Shown in pieces: positions 51,932-62,188 of a stretch of 64,000 nucleotides of DNA. The translations under genes were made by a program, and so were the position numbers. The notes below the pieces were generated by a model. The model worked only from the letters and a program-made list of their open reading frames with translations, searched no databases and was not told the origin of the DNA. Within the stretch, counting starts at the first letter, position 1. The number at the start of each line of letters is the position of its first letter. Origin of the DNA: Lysobacteraceae bacterium CU05-9 (GTDB lineage Bacteria > Pseudomonadota > Gammaproteobacteria > Xanthomonadales > Xanthomonadaceae); assembly GCA_007556525.1 (NCBI GenBank), contig SWJS01000006.1:92154-156153 (forward strand), written 5' to 3'.

Positions 51932-52929
51932 AAGTCCTGGTGACAGGTGGCGGTGGTTTCCTCGGCGCGAAAATCTGCGAGCAACTTCGCGCCCGCGGCG
52001 ACATTGTGTTTAGCGTGAGCCGTTCGTTTTACCCGGAGCTCGATAAGCTCGGTGTTTTCCAATACCAAGGTGATATCGCCAAACTCGACGTAGTTCGCGA
52101 AGCCATCGATGGGGTCGACGCGGTGATTCATAACGCCGCGAAAGCCGGCGCGTGGGGCGCATACGAAGATTATTACAACGCGAATGTCGTCGGCACCAAC
52201 AACGTCATCGAAGCAATGCGCGAACAGTGTGTGCCGAAGCTGGTTTACACCTCCACGCCAAGCGTCACGCATCTGGCGACGAATCCTGTCGCGGGCTTAA
52301 GCGCGCAGCAAGTTCCATATGGCGAGAACTTGAAGGCCGCCTATGCAAGCACCAAAAAAATCGCCGAAATCAACGCCCTCGCCGCCAACGATTCAACACT
52401 CGCAGTCACGGCGTTACGTCCACGATTGATCTGGGGCGTCGGTGATAATCACTTGCTGCCACGACTCGTCGAACGCGCGCGCGCAGGCAAACTGAGACTC
52501 ATCGGCCGCGGCGACAACCTCGTCGATGCGACCTACGTCGACAACGCCGCGCAAGCACACTTGCAAGCACTGGATGCGCTGGACTTCGACAGCCGCAACG
52601 CCGGCAAAGCTTACTTCATCAGTAACGGCGAGCCGCAAACGATGAAGCACATGGTCAACGCCATGCTCCAAGCGGCCGGTGCACCACCATGCAACTCCAG
52701 CATTCCTTATCCCATCGCAATGGCCGTCGGGAAAGCCAGCGAATGGGCGTACAACAAATTCGACCTCAAAGGCGAGCCACTCCTCACGCAATTCCTCGTT
52801 GAACAGATGGTCACCACCCATTGGTATGACATGACGCCGGCGAGGGAAGATTTTGGGTATGTTCCAGCCGTGTCCTTCGAAGAAGGCGTGGCGCGGATGC
52901 GCGAGTTCTACCTGAACCATCCGCTTTAA
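51928..52929 (+). CDS. oleD: OleD-like NADPH-dependent 2-alkyl-3-oxoalkanoate reductase
   Basis: A 333-residue extended-SDR protein. GGGGFLGAKICEQL binds the cofactor and YASTKKIAE holds the catalytic Tyr/Lys pair; Ser/Thr is in YTSTPSV. OleD reduces the beta-keto acid from OleA to the 3-hydroxyacid used by OleC. It is coupled to oleC by ATGA. The epimerase-like C-terminal part is complete. The gene is followed by ubiJ after 21 bp. Confidence 0.9.
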   Translation: MKVLVTGGGGFLGAKICEQLRARGDIVFSVSRSFYPELDKLGVFQYQGDIAKLDVVREAIDGVDAVIHNAAKAGAWGAYEDYYNANVVGTNNVIEAMREQCVPKLVYTSTPSVTHLATNPVAGLSAQQVPYGENLKAAYASTKKIAEINALAANDSTLAVTALRPRLIWGVGDNHLLPRLVERARAGKLRLIGRGDNLVDATYVDNAAQAHLQALDALDFDSRNAGKAYFISNGEPQTMKHMVNAMLQAAGAPPCNSSIPYPIAMAVGKASEWAYNKFDLKGEPLLTQFLVEQMVTTHWYDMTPAREDFGYVPAVSFEEGVARMREFYLNHPL

Positions 52930-52938
52930 CCAGACGGT

Positions 52939-52944
52939 TACAAT
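52939..52944 (+). promoter_or_regulatory. -10-like element of ubiJ
   Basis: TACAAT ends 6 nt before the ATG at 52951, with AGGGGC between. The purine stretch is too close to act as a normal ribosome site. A leaderless mRNA is likely. Confidence 0.45.
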
Positions 52945-52950
52945 AGGGGC

Positions 52951-53580
52951 ATGAATAGCCCGCTGTCGTTTCTCAACTCATTCAAACCTCTCGCCGGAAA
53001 GGGCCTGGAGATTGCACTCAACCGCGCGCTCGCACTTGATGCAGAAGCGCAGGAACGCGTGAAGGGTTGGGACGGACGCAAGATCGCATTCAAGCTCGCC
53101 AATCCACCTTTGGCTTTGCAAGTCACGGTCGCTGACGGCAAGCTCCGCGTCGGCAAGTACGACGACACGATCGAACATGATCTCGCAATCGACAGCAACC
53201 TCACTGGCCTTGTGAATCAAAGTCCATTGATGCGTGATGCATCGAACAAACTCAACGGCCGTTTGCGCATCAGTGGTGATGCCGAGTTGGCACGCGAAGT
53301 GCAGTCGTTGATGGCGACTTTTGACCCGGACATGCAGTTGCCATTCGTGAAGTTATTTGGTGATGTGCTCGGCGTGCAAGTTGCGCAAGTTGCAGAAGGT
53401 GCCGTGAATCATCTCAAGGACGCCGGTAAGTCATTCGCGGAAACGAGCGCGTTGTACTTCATCGAAGAATCGAAGGACATTATTCCCAAAGTTGAGCTGA
53501 GCAAGTTCAACGATGACGTCGACATATTGCGTGATGATGTTGAACGCATCGCGTATCGCATTCGGAAGTTGAGTCAATGA
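52951..53580 (+). CDS. ubiJ: Ubiquinone biosynthesis accessory factor UbiJ (SCP2 domain)
   Basis: A 209-residue protein. The SCP2 lipid-binding domain covers about 15-120 ([48 protein letters not shown]). A C-terminal helical part ends in [20 protein letters not shown]. UbiJ organises the soluble Ubi complex that makes ubiquinone. Its stop overlaps the ubiB start by 4 nt. ubiE, which precedes ubiJ in E. coli, is replaced here by oleD. Confidence 0.92.
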   Translation: MNSPLSFLNSFKPLAGKGLEIALNRALALDAEAQERVKGWDGRKIAFKLANPPLALQVTVADGKLRVGKYDDTIEHDLAIDSNLTGLVNQSPLMRDASNKLNGRLRISGDAELAREVQSLMATFDPDMQLPFVKLFGDVLGVQVAQVAEGAVNHLKDAGKSFAETSALYFIEESKDIIPKVELSKFNDDVDILRDDVERIAYRIRKLSQ

Positions 53581-55250
53581 GTTCGGTTGCACGCGCTTCC
53601 AAAATCGGACGGACCCTCATCCGTTACCGCCTCGATAATCTTCTCGAGGACACGTCGTTCGAAAAGTGGCTCAAAGTTGCCCGCCCATTCGTGCCACGTG
53701 CATCCGCTGAGGTCGAACAACTCTCCCGCGGTGCGCGCTTGCGCATGGCGTTGCAGGAGCTCGGTCCGATTTTTGTAAAGTTCGGTCAGATTCTTTCGAC
53801 ACGCCGAGATCTAATTCCCGCCGACATCGCCGACGAACTTGCTTACCTGCAAGATCGCGTGAAGCCGTTTGATGGTGAGCAAGCCAAGCGCCAAGTGGAA
53901 GCCGGCTTAGGCAAACCGATCAGCGAATTGTTCGCGCGCTTTGATGTGGAGCCGCCACTGGGCAGCGCATCCATCTCACAAGTGCATAGCGCGCAATTGC
54001 ACGATGGTCGTGAAGTGGTGGTCAAGGTTTTGCGTCCTGACATCGAGAAGCAAATCAAGGGTGACTTGAGTTTGCTCTACACGTTGGCGCGTATCGTTGA
54101 ACGCACGCATCCCGCCGCTGACAAAATCCGACCTCGCGAAGTCGTCGACGAAATCGCCAACACACTCACCGCCGAACTCGACATGCAACGCGAAGGCGGT
54201 AACGCTTCCTTGCTCCGTCGCAATTGGCAGGGTAGCGATGACTTGTATGTACCCGAAGTCATCTGGAGTCATACCGGCGAGCAAGTGCTGACACTCGAAC
54301 GCGTCTATGGCATTCCAAGCGATGACGTGGCGGCACTCGACGCTGCAGGCATCAACCGCAAGGAGTTAGCGGCGAAGGGTGTGCGGGTTTTTTATGAGCA
54401 AGTGTTCCGCGATAACTTCTTCCATGCGGACGCACACGCCGGTAACATCTGGGTCGACAAGGATCCCGCGCGCAAGGACAATCCACGCTTCATCGCGCTG
54501 GACTTCGGCATCATGGGTCAGCTCTCGGACGACGATCAGTATTATCTCGCCGAAAATTTCATGGCCATCTTCAACCGCGACTATCGCCGTATCGCCGAGC
54601 TGCACGTCCGCGCCGGTTGGATGCCCTCCGATATCCGCATCGATGAACTCGAAGCCGCCGCCCGCGCCGTTTGCGAACCCTACCTCACGCGCCCTCTGAG
54701 CGAAGTGTCGTTGGCCGAGTTGCTCGCGAAGTTATTCAAGACGGCCCAGAAATATCAACTGACGTTGCAACCGCAATTGATCCTGTTGCAAAAAACGTTA
54801 TTGAACATTGAAGGCGTCGGCCGCACGCTGGATCCGGAGTTGGACATCTGGGCCACTGCGAAACCGGTGTTGCAGAAGATTCTCTTGAAAAAATACTCAC
54901 CATCAACGTTGGCTCGCGAATTCCGCAAGCGCATTCCGGAGATGATGACGACTGCGCCTGAGATGCCACGACTCGTGCACGCTTGGTTGGATCAGCAAGT
55001 GCACGCGAAGCATCAGATGACGATTAACTCGCCTGAGTTGCATCAACTGCGCAACGACATCCACAACGCGCACAAGCAAACCGTCGCCGCCATTCTCGGC
55101 ATCGGCCTGCTGATCGTCGCGACCGTGTTGTACGGGTTGGAAGCGGGCGGTCCCAAAATCCTGACCGTGCCCCTGAGCGCCTGGATCGCCGCAGCCGGTG
55201 GTTTGTGGGCGTTGCTCGCCGCCTGGCCACGAAGCCGCAAAAACCGATAA
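53577..55250 (+). CDS. ubiB: Ubiquinone biosynthesis atypical kinase/ATPase UbiB
   Basis: A 557-residue ABC1/UbiB protein. The family KxGQ motif is VKFGQ at about 68-71, followed by an Ala-rich loop in place of the Gly loop (GSASISQVH). Catalytic-type [10 protein letters not shown] and ALDFGIMG are present. Two closely spaced C-terminal TM helices ([38 protein letters not shown]) anchor it in the inner membrane. It is thought to supply ubiquinone precursors to the complex. Convergent with the M16 peptidase. Confidence 0.96.
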   Translation: MSSVARASKIGRTLIRYRLDNLLEDTSFEKWLKVARPFVPRASAEVEQLSRGARLRMALQELGPIFVKFGQILSTRRDLIPADIADELAYLQDRVKPFDGEQAKRQVEAGLGKPISELFARFDVEPPLGSASISQVHSAQLHDGREVVVKVLRPDIEKQIKGDLSLLYTLARIVERTHPAADKIRPREVVDEIANTLTAELDMQREGGNASLLRRNWQGSDDLYVPEVIWSHTGEQVLTLERVYGIPSDDVAALDAAGINRKELAAKGVRVFYEQVFRDNFFHADAHAGNIWVDKDPARKDNPRFIALDFGIMGQLSDDDQYYLAENFMAIFNRDYRRIAELHVRAGWMPSDIRIDELEAAARAVCEPYLTRPLSEVSLAELLAKLFKTAQKYQLTLQPQLILLQKTLLNIEGVGRTLDPELDIWATAKPVLQKILLKKYSPSTLAREFRKRIPEMMTTAPEMPRLVHAWLDQQVHAKHQMTINSPELHQLRNDIHNAHKQTVAAILGIGLLIVATVLYGLEAGGPKILTVPLSAWIAAAGGLWALLAAWPRSRKNR

Positions 55251-55251
55251 T

Positions 55252-55292
55252 AAAAAAACCGCGGCGCCCACACAGAGCACCGCGGCTTTCAC
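55252..55292. terminator. Terminator between ubiB and the M16 peptidase gene
   Basis: ACCGCGGCG and CACCGCGGCT form a stem with a GC core. On the minus strand it is followed by TTTTTTTATTATC, making a strong terminator for the peptidase gene; on the plus strand only a short T-run follows. Confidence 0.8.
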
Positions 55293-55312
55293 AGCAACAA
55301 CACGCTAAGTAA

Positions 55313-58072
55313 TTACTTAGCGGCGGCTTTTTCGAAATCGCCGGCCATGTAGACCGACATTTGGTCTGGCTTGATCAACTTGCGGATTGCGCGGTTGACG
55401 TCAGCGGCGGTGACCTTCGACAACAACTCCGTGCGCTTCGCGTAATCCGTCATCGACTCACTGTATTGCGAATTGCGGTTGAGGATCGACGCCAAACCAC
55501 TATCGCTCGACAGGCGAACGCGACGCTGTTCCAACGCAACTGAAACAGCCTTCTTAACTTCCGCGTCTGTGACGCCATCACGGACAAAGCGAGCCAACTC
55601 ATCACGCATGGACGCGACAAATTTCTCCGCGTTTTCAGGTGCCATCGTGCCGGAGATCGTCAGATAACCATTGTCGTCACGACCCTTAACGCTCGAGTCC
55701 GCAACGATGTTCGTACCGACACCGTACGTCAAACCTTCCTTCACGCGCAGACGCGCCGACATGCGCGAGTCCATGCCGGAACCGAGAATGTCGTCCGCCA
55801 TCATCATTGGGAAGTAGTCGGGATCGTTGGAGTTCAAGGAGAGGTTTTGGCGGGCAATCACAATCGCGTTCGCCTTATCCGGCGTGTTGATCTTTACCGT
55901 TTCAGGTGCGATCGCAGTGTACTTCGTCGGCACCGGCTGCCATGGCTTCGGAGCATTCCAGTTGCCGAATGCCTTCTTCAGCGTTTCCTTCATCGACGCA
56001 GGATCGAAATCACCGACCACCGAAATTTCACCGATGTTCGTGCCGTAAAACGACTTGTGATACTCGCGCAGTTGCTCAGGAGTGAGCGACTTAATTTTGG
56101 CGAGTTGCTCATCAAGCGTCTGATATGCAAGAGGGTGACCTGCAGGGTAGACGTTGAAGTGCTTCGACATCGCCTGACCTGCAACGAAACCAGGTTCCTT
56201 GCGCTGCGTTTCCATGCCGGTCAACGCTTGCGAAATCACAACGCCGAAGTCCTTGACAGGAACGGTTGGTTCGCGCAAAACTTCCGCCAACAACAACACT
56301 GCATCATTGACCGTGTCGCGCTTCGAGTTCAACGAAATGCCGGCGCCTTGCATCGAACCCGACGCACTGCCCGAAGACTTCAACGCGATCAACTTGTTCT
56401 TGATGGCTTCGCGATCATATTGCTTCGAACCCAACTGCAACATCGAACCAACGAGAGCGGCGTCGGAAGTTTTGGCAATGTCATCAATGCTTGCGAAACG
56501 GAAATTCGCGTCCACGATGACGGTGTTGCCACGCGTTTTCTTCGGCAGCAAATTGACCTTCAAGTCCGGACCGAGATTGAACGACTCCGTACGCTTCGTA
56601 ACGTTCTCCGGTGTCAATTCAAAAACTTCACCCGCCGCAATCGCCGCGCCGCCCTTGTAGTTTTTCACGACTTCCGAAGCTGGCAATGCTGCCGCGATGA
56701 TCGAACGATCCGGATTATCGGTTGGGATGTAACGCGCGATCGTGCGATTCGATGGCTTGAAGTACGCCGCAGCAACGCGATTCACATCAGCCAACTTCAC
56801 CTTCAACGATTCGTCGACTTGATAGAACAACATGCGCCAATCACCGAGCGCAATCGATTCCGTCAACGACTGACCGATGCTGTTGACGTTCTCGGTCATG
56901 CGCTCACGTGCGACTTGCAGTTTCTGCAAAGCCAAATCCAACTCTTCCTGAGTGATCGGATTCTTCGACAAGTCCTGGACCTGCTCCATCAAAATCGCCT
57001 CAGCCTTCGCCAAGTCCGCGGTCTTATCCACTTGCACGGATGCGATCGTCAACGCCGGATCACGCAACTTCATCGTACCGAGCGATGCGCCTGCAGCGAT
57101 TTTCGGCTCGACCAGTGCCTTATACAGACGACCATTCGGCACGTCATTCATGATGATGCTCAACACGCCGAGCGCCGCTGAATCCGGATGCATCGCCGAT
57201 GGCGTGTGGTAACCCATGAACGTGATGCGCTCATCTCCGGGACGCTTCAGCAGAACTTCGCGCTCACCATCCTGCGTCGGTTCGACGGTCCAGTTCTTTG
57301 GAACGGCGCCCGCAGGATTTTTGATCTTGCCAAAAACACTGTCAATCAACGGCAACGTCTTCGCAGCATCGAAGTCACCGGCGACAACGAGCGTTGCATT
57401 ATCCGGGCGATACCACTTGTTATAGAACGCGCGCAGATTATCGATGCCGACATTTTCAACGTCGGAACGTGCACCAATCGTCGAGCGACGGTATGGATGC
57501 CACAGGAATGCGGTCGAGAACAAGCGCTCGCGCAAAATGCGGCCATTGCTGTTTTCGCCACGTTCCATTTCGTTGCGGACAACGGTCATTTCGCTGTCGA
57601 GTTGCGAACGGCCGAACGTTGCCTTCGTCATGCGCTCCGCTTCCAGGTCCAACGCCCACTTCAGGCGATCCGCATCTGCAGGGAACGATGCAAAATAATT
57701 CGTGCGGTCAAACGACGTCGTTGCATTGAACGACATCGAACGCTTTTTCATTTCCTCGGGAATGTCCTTCACCGTCGGCGTGCCCTTGAACAACATGTGC
57801 TCGAGCAAGTGAGCCATACCCGTCTCGCCAAAACCTTCCTGCACCGACCCAACACCATACGCGATGTTGACCGTCGTGACCGGCTTCGATGCGTCCGGGA
57901 ACAGCAGCACTTTCAAACCATTCTTGAGCTGATATTCGCAAATGCCTTCCATGCAAGGACCATTCGCGATCCCCGCAACTTTCAGCGGCGCATCCTGTGC
58001 CAGCAACGGTGTTGCAACTCCCCCCAAAACCAACCCAACCGCAAGCGACAACGCGCTGACTTGAACCTTCAT
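55313..58072 (-). CDS. Secreted M16-family zinc peptidase (pitrilysin-like)
   Basis: A 919-residue periplasmic or surface protein with a signal peptide (residues 1-25, ending LLAQ). The N-terminal domain has the inverted zinc motif HLLEH (His88, Glu91, His92) and the third ligand Glu in the RNEMERGENSN region. The second half repeats the M16 fold without the zinc motif, as in two-domain family members. It should degrade small peptides in the cell envelope. The ATG at 58072 has AAGAGG upstream; the frame is open 19 codons further but would remove the signal peptide. Confidence 0.92.
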   Translation of the reverse strand: MKVQVSALSLAVGLVLGGVATPLLAQDAPLKVAGIANGPCMEGICEYQLKNGLKVLLFPDASKPVTTVNIAYGVGSVQEGFGETGMAHLLEHMLFKGTPTVKDIPEEMKKRSMSFNATTSFDRTNYFASFPADADRLKWALDLEAERMTKATFGRSQLDSEMTVVRNEMERGENSNGRILRERLFSTAFLWHPYRRSTIGARSDVENVGIDNLRAFYNKWYRPDNATLVVAGDFDAAKTLPLIDSVFGKIKNPAGAVPKNWTVEPTQDGEREVLLKRPGDERITFMGYHTPSAMHPDSAALGVLSIIMNDVPNGRLYKALVEPKIAAGASLGTMKLRDPALTIASVQVDKTADLAKAEAILMEQVQDLSKNPITQEELDLALQKLQVARERMTENVNSIGQSLTESIALGDWRMLFYQVDESLKVKLADVNRVAAAYFKPSNRTIARYIPTDNPDRSIIAAALPASEVVKNYKGGAAIAAGEVFELTPENVTKRTESFNLGPDLKVNLLPKKTRGNTVIVDANFRFASIDDIAKTSDAALVGSMLQLGSKQYDREAIKNKLIALKSSGSASGSMQGAGISLNSKRDTVNDAVLLLAEVLREPTVPVKDFGVVISQALTGMETQRKEPGFVAGQAMSKHFNVYPAGHPLAYQTLDEQLAKIKSLTPEQLREYHKSFYGTNIGEISVVGDFDPASMKETLKKAFGNWNAPKPWQPVPTKYTAIAPETVKINTPDKANAIVIARQNLSLNSNDPDYFPMMMADDILGSGMDSRMSARLRVKEGLTYGVGTNIVADSSVKGRDDNGYLTISGTMAPENAEKFVASMRDELARFVRDGVTDAEVKKAVSVALEQRRVRLSSDSGLASILNRNSQYSESMTDYAKRTELLSKVTAADVNRAIRKLIKPDQMSVYMAGDFEKAAAK

Positions 58073-58127
58073 CCGAACCTCTTTGGTGAATCCGATAAAA
58101 TGAATCCACCTTTTTAGCATTAATCCC

Positions 58128-58844
58128 ATGTCCGCGAATGTGCCAAACGTTGAGTTGATCTACCACGACGACACGCTCGCCGTGGTGAACAAGCCTGCCG
58201 GCATGATGGCGCACCGCTCGAAATTGTCCTCCGGTGAAGAGGTTTTCCTGCATGACGTGCTCGTTCAGCAACTCGGCAAATCGATCTACCTCATTCACCG
58301 CCTCGATCGCGCGACCTCCGGCTGCTGCCTGATCGCCTTCGATGCCGACACGGCCTCGCTGCTCGGCAAACAAGTCATGGCGAACGAATTGCACAAGGTC
58401 TATTGGGCGGTCGCCCGCGGCTGGCCGAAGCAATCGGAATTCACGGTCGACTACGCGCTCGACGGTGGTCCTGGCAAACGTGACAAAAAACCCGCCATCA
58501 CCCACTTCAAACTGCTCGGTCGTGCTGAACTGCCCGTGCCGTTTCAAGATTTCGCGACGTCGCGTTACTCCTGGCTCGAAGCCACTCTCGACACCGGTCG
58601 TTTCCGTCAGATTCGCCGTCACCTCAAGCACATCTTCCATCACTTGATCGGCGACACGAGTCACGGCGATGGCCGCCACAACCGCAACTTCCGGATGCTC
58701 GGGATACACCGCATGTTGTTGCACGCGCGCGCCTTGAGCTTCACGCATCCACACACCGGCGAAACCATCAACGCCGTCGCCGACGTCGACACCGAATTCG
58801 ACAAGGCGCTCGCACTCTTCGGTGACGCTCATGCGATTGAGTAA
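58128..58844 (+). CDS. truC: tRNA pseudouridine(65) synthase TruC
   Basis: A 238-residue RluA-family enzyme without an S4 domain. The catalytic motif is IHRLDRATSGCCLI (Asp at about 63). TGRFRQIRRHLKHIFHHLIGDTSHGDGRHNR is the TruC signature and separates it from RluA. It converts U65 of tRNA-Ile and tRNA-Asp. A TAGCAT lies 7 nt before the ATG. The stop lies inside the start of arfB. Confidence 0.93.
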   Translation: MSANVPNVELIYHDDTLAVVNKPAGMMAHRSKLSSGEEVFLHDVLVQQLGKSIYLIHRLDRATSGCCLIAFDADTASLLGKQVMANELHKVYWAVARGWPKQSEFTVDYALDGGPGKRDKKPAITHFKLLGRAELPVPFQDFATSRYSWLEATLDTGRFRQIRRHLKHIFHHLIGDTSHGDGRHNRNFRMLGIHRMLLHARALSFTHPHTGETINAVADVDTEFDKALALFGDAHAIE

Positions 58845-59247
58845 CGGCGCGTACATCGACGACGCGGAGCTCATCGAGAAGTTCATTCGTTCGAGTGGTC
58901 CCGGCGGCCAAAACGTCAACAAAGTTTCCACCGCCGTGGAACTCAGCTTCGATGTCACGAACTCAACAACGCTCGACGACGACACCAAAGCGAAGATTCT
59001 CGCCAAACGCGACCGCCGCATTTCCAACGAAGGTGTGGTCGTGATCAACGCGCAACGTTTTCGCTCGCAGGACCGCAACCGCGAAGACGCCCGCGAGCGT
59101 CTGCTCAACTTTCTCAACGCCACGCTCGTCGTGCAGAAGAAACGCGTCGCCACCAAACCCTCGAAAGCCGCGAAAGCGCGACGCCTGCAAGCCAAAAAAG
59201 AGCGCAGCGACACGAAATCGCGCCGAAACAAGGCGAATTGGGACTAA
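58831..59247 (+). CDS. arfB: Alternative ribosome-rescue factor ArfB (peptidyl-tRNA hydrolase)
   Basis: A 138-residue protein. The GGQ loop is in SSGPGGQNVNKVSTAVELSFD (Gly25-Gly26-Gln27). The tail after residue ~100 is very basic (KKRVATKPSKAAKARRLQAKKERSDTKSRRNK), as needed to enter the empty mRNA channel. It hydrolyses peptidyl-tRNA on stalled ribosomes. The ATG at 58831 overlaps truC by 14 nt; a GTG at 58822 in the same frame is less likely. Confidence 0.94.
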   Translation: MRLSNGAYIDDAELIEKFIRSSGPGGQNVNKVSTAVELSFDVTNSTTLDDDTKAKILAKRDRRISNEGVVVINAQRFRSQDRNREDARERLLNFLNATLVVQKKRVATKPSKAAKARRLQAKKERSDTKSRRNKANWD

Positions 59248-59250
59248 AAT
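59245..59250 (+). promoter_or_regulatory. -10-like element of the acyltransferase gene
   Basis: TAAAAT, partly inside the arfB stop, ends 8 nt before the ATG at 59259, with CGACCGTT between and no Shine-Dalgarno sequence. Confidence 0.4.
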
Positions 59251-59258
59251 CGACCGTT

Positions 59259-59864
59259 ATGCCGAACAAGAATTTTCCGCTGCTCGACTTGCCACCCGCA
59301 GTCCCCCGGGTCAAGGATCACCCGTTCCTCCAATGGCTCTGCCGGACGGTCTGGCGACTCGGCGGTTGGCACATGGAAGGGGCGTTCCCAAACCTTCCGC
59401 GCGCGGTCCTCATCGGCGCACCACACTCCAGTAACTGGGACGGCTTCTGGGGTCTCACTGCGAAGGTCGGACTCGGCATCGACATTCGCATCCTCGGCAA
59501 AGACTCTCTCTTCAAAATCCCCTTCCTCGGTCCAGTCCTCCGCTGGATCGGCATCATCTCCGTTGACCGCAGCAACCCCGCCGGCATCGTTGAACAAGCC
59601 GCGCAACTCCTGCTGGGCGACGAACCATTTTGGTACGGACTCGCACCAGAAGGTACCCGCCGCAAAGTCGAAAAGTGGAAGATGGGCTTTTGGCGCATTG
59701 CCCGCGAAGCGAACATGCCCGTCGTTCCGATTTACTTCGACTACAAGCGCAAAGTCATCGGCGTCGGCGAAGCTTTCCAACTTACCGACGACATGGGCGC
59801 CGACATGGAACGCATCCTCGCGTGGTATCGTCCGCGCGGTTTCGGGCGCAATCACGACATCTGA
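59259..59864 (+). CDS. PlsC-type glycerophospholipid acyltransferase-like protein
   Basis: A 201-residue acyltransferase. The catalytic HX4D is in APHSSNWDGF, the substrate motif is VDRSNPAG and the ProXGlyThr-type loop is APEGTRRK. It is shorter than PlsC and lacks a clear N-terminal TM helix, like many small family members of uncertain acceptor. The ATG at 59259 is preferred over the TTG at 59238, which overlaps arfB. Its last 13 nt overlap comM on the other strand. Confidence 0.85.
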   Translation: MPNKNFPLLDLPPAVPRVKDHPFLQWLCRTVWRLGGWHMEGAFPNLPRAVLIGAPHSSNWDGFWGLTAKVGLGIDIRILGKDSLFKIPFLGPVLRWIGIISVDRSNPAGIVEQAAQLLLGDEPFWYGLAPEGTRRKVEKWKMGFWRIAREANMPVVPIYFDYKRKVIGVGEAFQLTDDMGADMERILAWYRPRGFGRNHDI

Positions 59865-61357
59865 GCGAGCGCATTTTTGCGATAGTGCACGGCCTGATGC
59901 ACATGCGGCACCTCCACCGTTTCCGAATCTTCCAAATCCGCAATCGTCCGTGCAACACGCAACGCACGGATTCCTCCGCGTGCACTGAAGTTCAACGCCG
60001 AAGCATGCTCCTGAAAAAACGCCCGCCCCTTCGCCGACAGCTTCGCCGTAGTTCGATACTCCCGCTCATTCAACAACGAATTCACTTTGCCGGCGCGATC
60101 CAGTTGCTTCTTTCGGGCATGCTGCACGCGCGCACGAATGCTCGCCGATGATTCCGCTGATCCGGATTCTTTAAGTTCCTGCAAATTCAACGGCCGCACG
60201 ATCGCTTGCAAATCCACACGATCCATCAACGCCGCCGACAACTTACGCCGGAACAAACCCATCATGTTTTCGTTGCATCGACACAGCAATCCCGGCACAC
60301 CCTTCGCACCGCACGGACATAAATTACTCGCCGCCATCAACTGAAAACGCGCGGGATAAATGATCGATCGCTTCACTCGCGCAACATTCACTTCGCCGGA
60401 CTGCATTGGCTGCCGCAAGTGATCGAGCACCGTGCGCGACCATTGTGATAACTCGTCCAGAAACAAAATCCCGTTATGCGCCAACGTAATCTCGCCGATC
60501 CCCATGTTCAATCCGCCACCCACCAACGCCGCCGCACTCGACGAATGATGCGGCGATCGAAACGGTCGCAGCGTTGTATCGTGCAAAACCTGATTCGCCA
60601 CCGACGCAATGATCTGCACTTCCATCGACTCCTGCGCAGTCAACGGCGGCATGATTGACGGCATGCGTTCAACCAACATTGTTTTGCCACAGCCCGGTGG
60701 TCCATAAATCACGCCATGATGTTGACCCGCCGCAGCAATCTGCACGAGATTACGCGCATCCGCTTGCCCACACACTTCCGAGTAATCACCGACAAACGGT
60801 TCTTCCGCCACGCCATCTTTCGCCACTTCGCTGGCAAGCGGTAGAGTCAGTCGCCCTCGCGCATACGCCACGACTTCACTCAACGTCCGCGCGCACCGCA
60901 CCTCACCACTGATGCCCGCAACCACCTGCGCATCCGCCGCCGGAATCACGACCTTGTGTCCATCCCGTAGCGCCGCAATCACCGCAGGCAACACTCCACG
61001 CACCGACGCCAACCCACCGGTCAACGCCAGCTCACCAATAAACTCCGTTTGTCGCAACGCCTGCAGCGGCACATCCGCATTCGCCGCCAAAATTCCCAAC
61101 GCAATCGCCAGGTCAAACCCGCCACCTTCCTTCGGCAACTCCGCCGGCGAGAGATTGATGATGATCTTGCGATTCGGAAAATCAAACTGCGACGACAGCA
61201 ACGCCGCCTTCACCCTTTCGCGCGCCTCACGTACACTCGCATCCGGCATCCCCACCAGCGAAAGCCCCGGAAGGCCCATCCCGAAAAAAACCTCCACCTT
61301 CACCGCCGGCGCCTCCATCCCATCACGCCCGCGCGTCTGCACCACCGACAAATTCAT
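59852..61357 (-). CDS. comM: YifB/ComM family Mg-chelatase-like AAA ATPase
   Basis: A 501-residue protein. The N-terminal Lon-like part begins NLSVVQTRGRDGMEAP (usual ComM start) and has PNRKIIINLSPAELPKEGGGFDLAIALG. The AAA core has GPPGCGKTMLVER (Walker A) and ILFLDEL (Walker B). A Cys-rich insert is CPCGAKGVPGLLCRC. ComM is a hexameric helicase for branch migration in natural transformation. The ATG at 61357 follows GGAGTGGCGGGAA. With comF in the same window it hints at DNA uptake capacity. Confidence 0.94.
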   Translation of the reverse strand: MNLSVVQTRGRDGMEAPAVKVEVFFGMGLPGLSLVGMPDASVREARERVKAALLSSQFDFPNRKIIINLSPAELPKEGGGFDLAIALGILAANADVPLQALRQTEFIGELALTGGLASVRGVLPAVIAALRDGHKVVIPAADAQVVAGISGEVRCARTLSEVVAYARGRLTLPLASEVAKDGVAEEPFVGDYSEVCGQADARNLVQIAAAGQHHGVIYGPPGCGKTMLVERMPSIMPPLTAQESMEVQIIASVANQVLHDTTLRPFRSPHHSSSAAALVGGGLNMGIGEITLAHNGILFLDELSQWSRTVLDHLRQPMQSGEVNVARVKRSIIYPARFQLMAASNLCPCGAKGVPGLLCRCNENMMGLFRRKLSAALMDRVDLQAIVRPLNLQELKESGSAESSASIRARVQHARKKQLDRAGKVNSLLNEREYRTTAKLSAKGRAFFQEHASALNFSARGGIRALRVARTIADLEDSETVEVPHVHQAVHYRKNALAQMS

Positions 61358-61495
61358 TTCCCGCCACTCCACGTACTGACCGTAACCGTCAGCATCGCGC
61401 CTGCAGCGCCTCGCAACAATCAGACAACTTCCCGCCGTCTTGTCAGCCATCGCCGCATTTCGCGCCGCCGCAACCGCGCAGCCACGGTAGCGAAC

Positions 61496-61759
61496 TCAGA
61501 TCTCAGGATCGCGCGACCGCGAAGACAACTCCAACGCCGAGACCTGAGCTTCCAACGCCTCCAGTTTCTCGCGCGTCTTCAGCAACACACCGCGCTGCAC
61601 GTCGAATTCCTCACGCGTCACCAAGTCCAACTTCGAAAAACCGGACTGCAACACCGACTTCATATTCGCCTGCAACTCCTCGCCGCCTTCACGCAGCGAT
61701 GGTGGCACCAGCTCGGACAGCTTTTTGGCCATCTCATCCAACTTGTTCAAATCAATCAC
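61496..61759 (-). CDS. ubiK: Ubiquinone biosynthesis accessory factor UbiK
   Basis: An 87-residue coiled-coil protein. IDLNKLDEMAKKLSELVP at the start and LDLVTREEFDVQRGVLLKTREKLEALEAQVSALE at the end match UbiK/YqiC. It binds UbiJ and helps form the aerobic ubiquinone complex. The GTG at 61759 has GGAGG 8 nt upstream and gives the family start; a GTG at 61789 would add ten residues. The adjacent genes do not belong to this pathway. Confidence 0.92.
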   Translation of the reverse strand: MIDLNKLDEMAKKLSELVPPSLREGGEELQANMKSVLQSGFSKLDLVTREEFDVQRGVLLKTREKLEALEAQVSALELSSRSRDPEI

Positions 61760-61808
61760 AATAAAAGCCTCCACGCGGTTCAGAACCACATCGTATCGAA
61801 CAACACGT

Positions 61809-62159
<351 letters not shown>

Positions 62160-62188
62160 GAAACCTGAATAAAATCACCCGAAAAGCC

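Noticed and set aside
55847-57181. 444-codon open frame on the plus strand
   Set aside because: It is antisense to the M16 peptidase, gives an Arg/His-rich translation with no motif and has no ribosome site.
57708-59231. 507-codon open frame on the minus strand
   Set aside because: It is antisense to truC and arfB and overlaps the peptidase start region in another frame; both of those genes have intact catalytic motifs.
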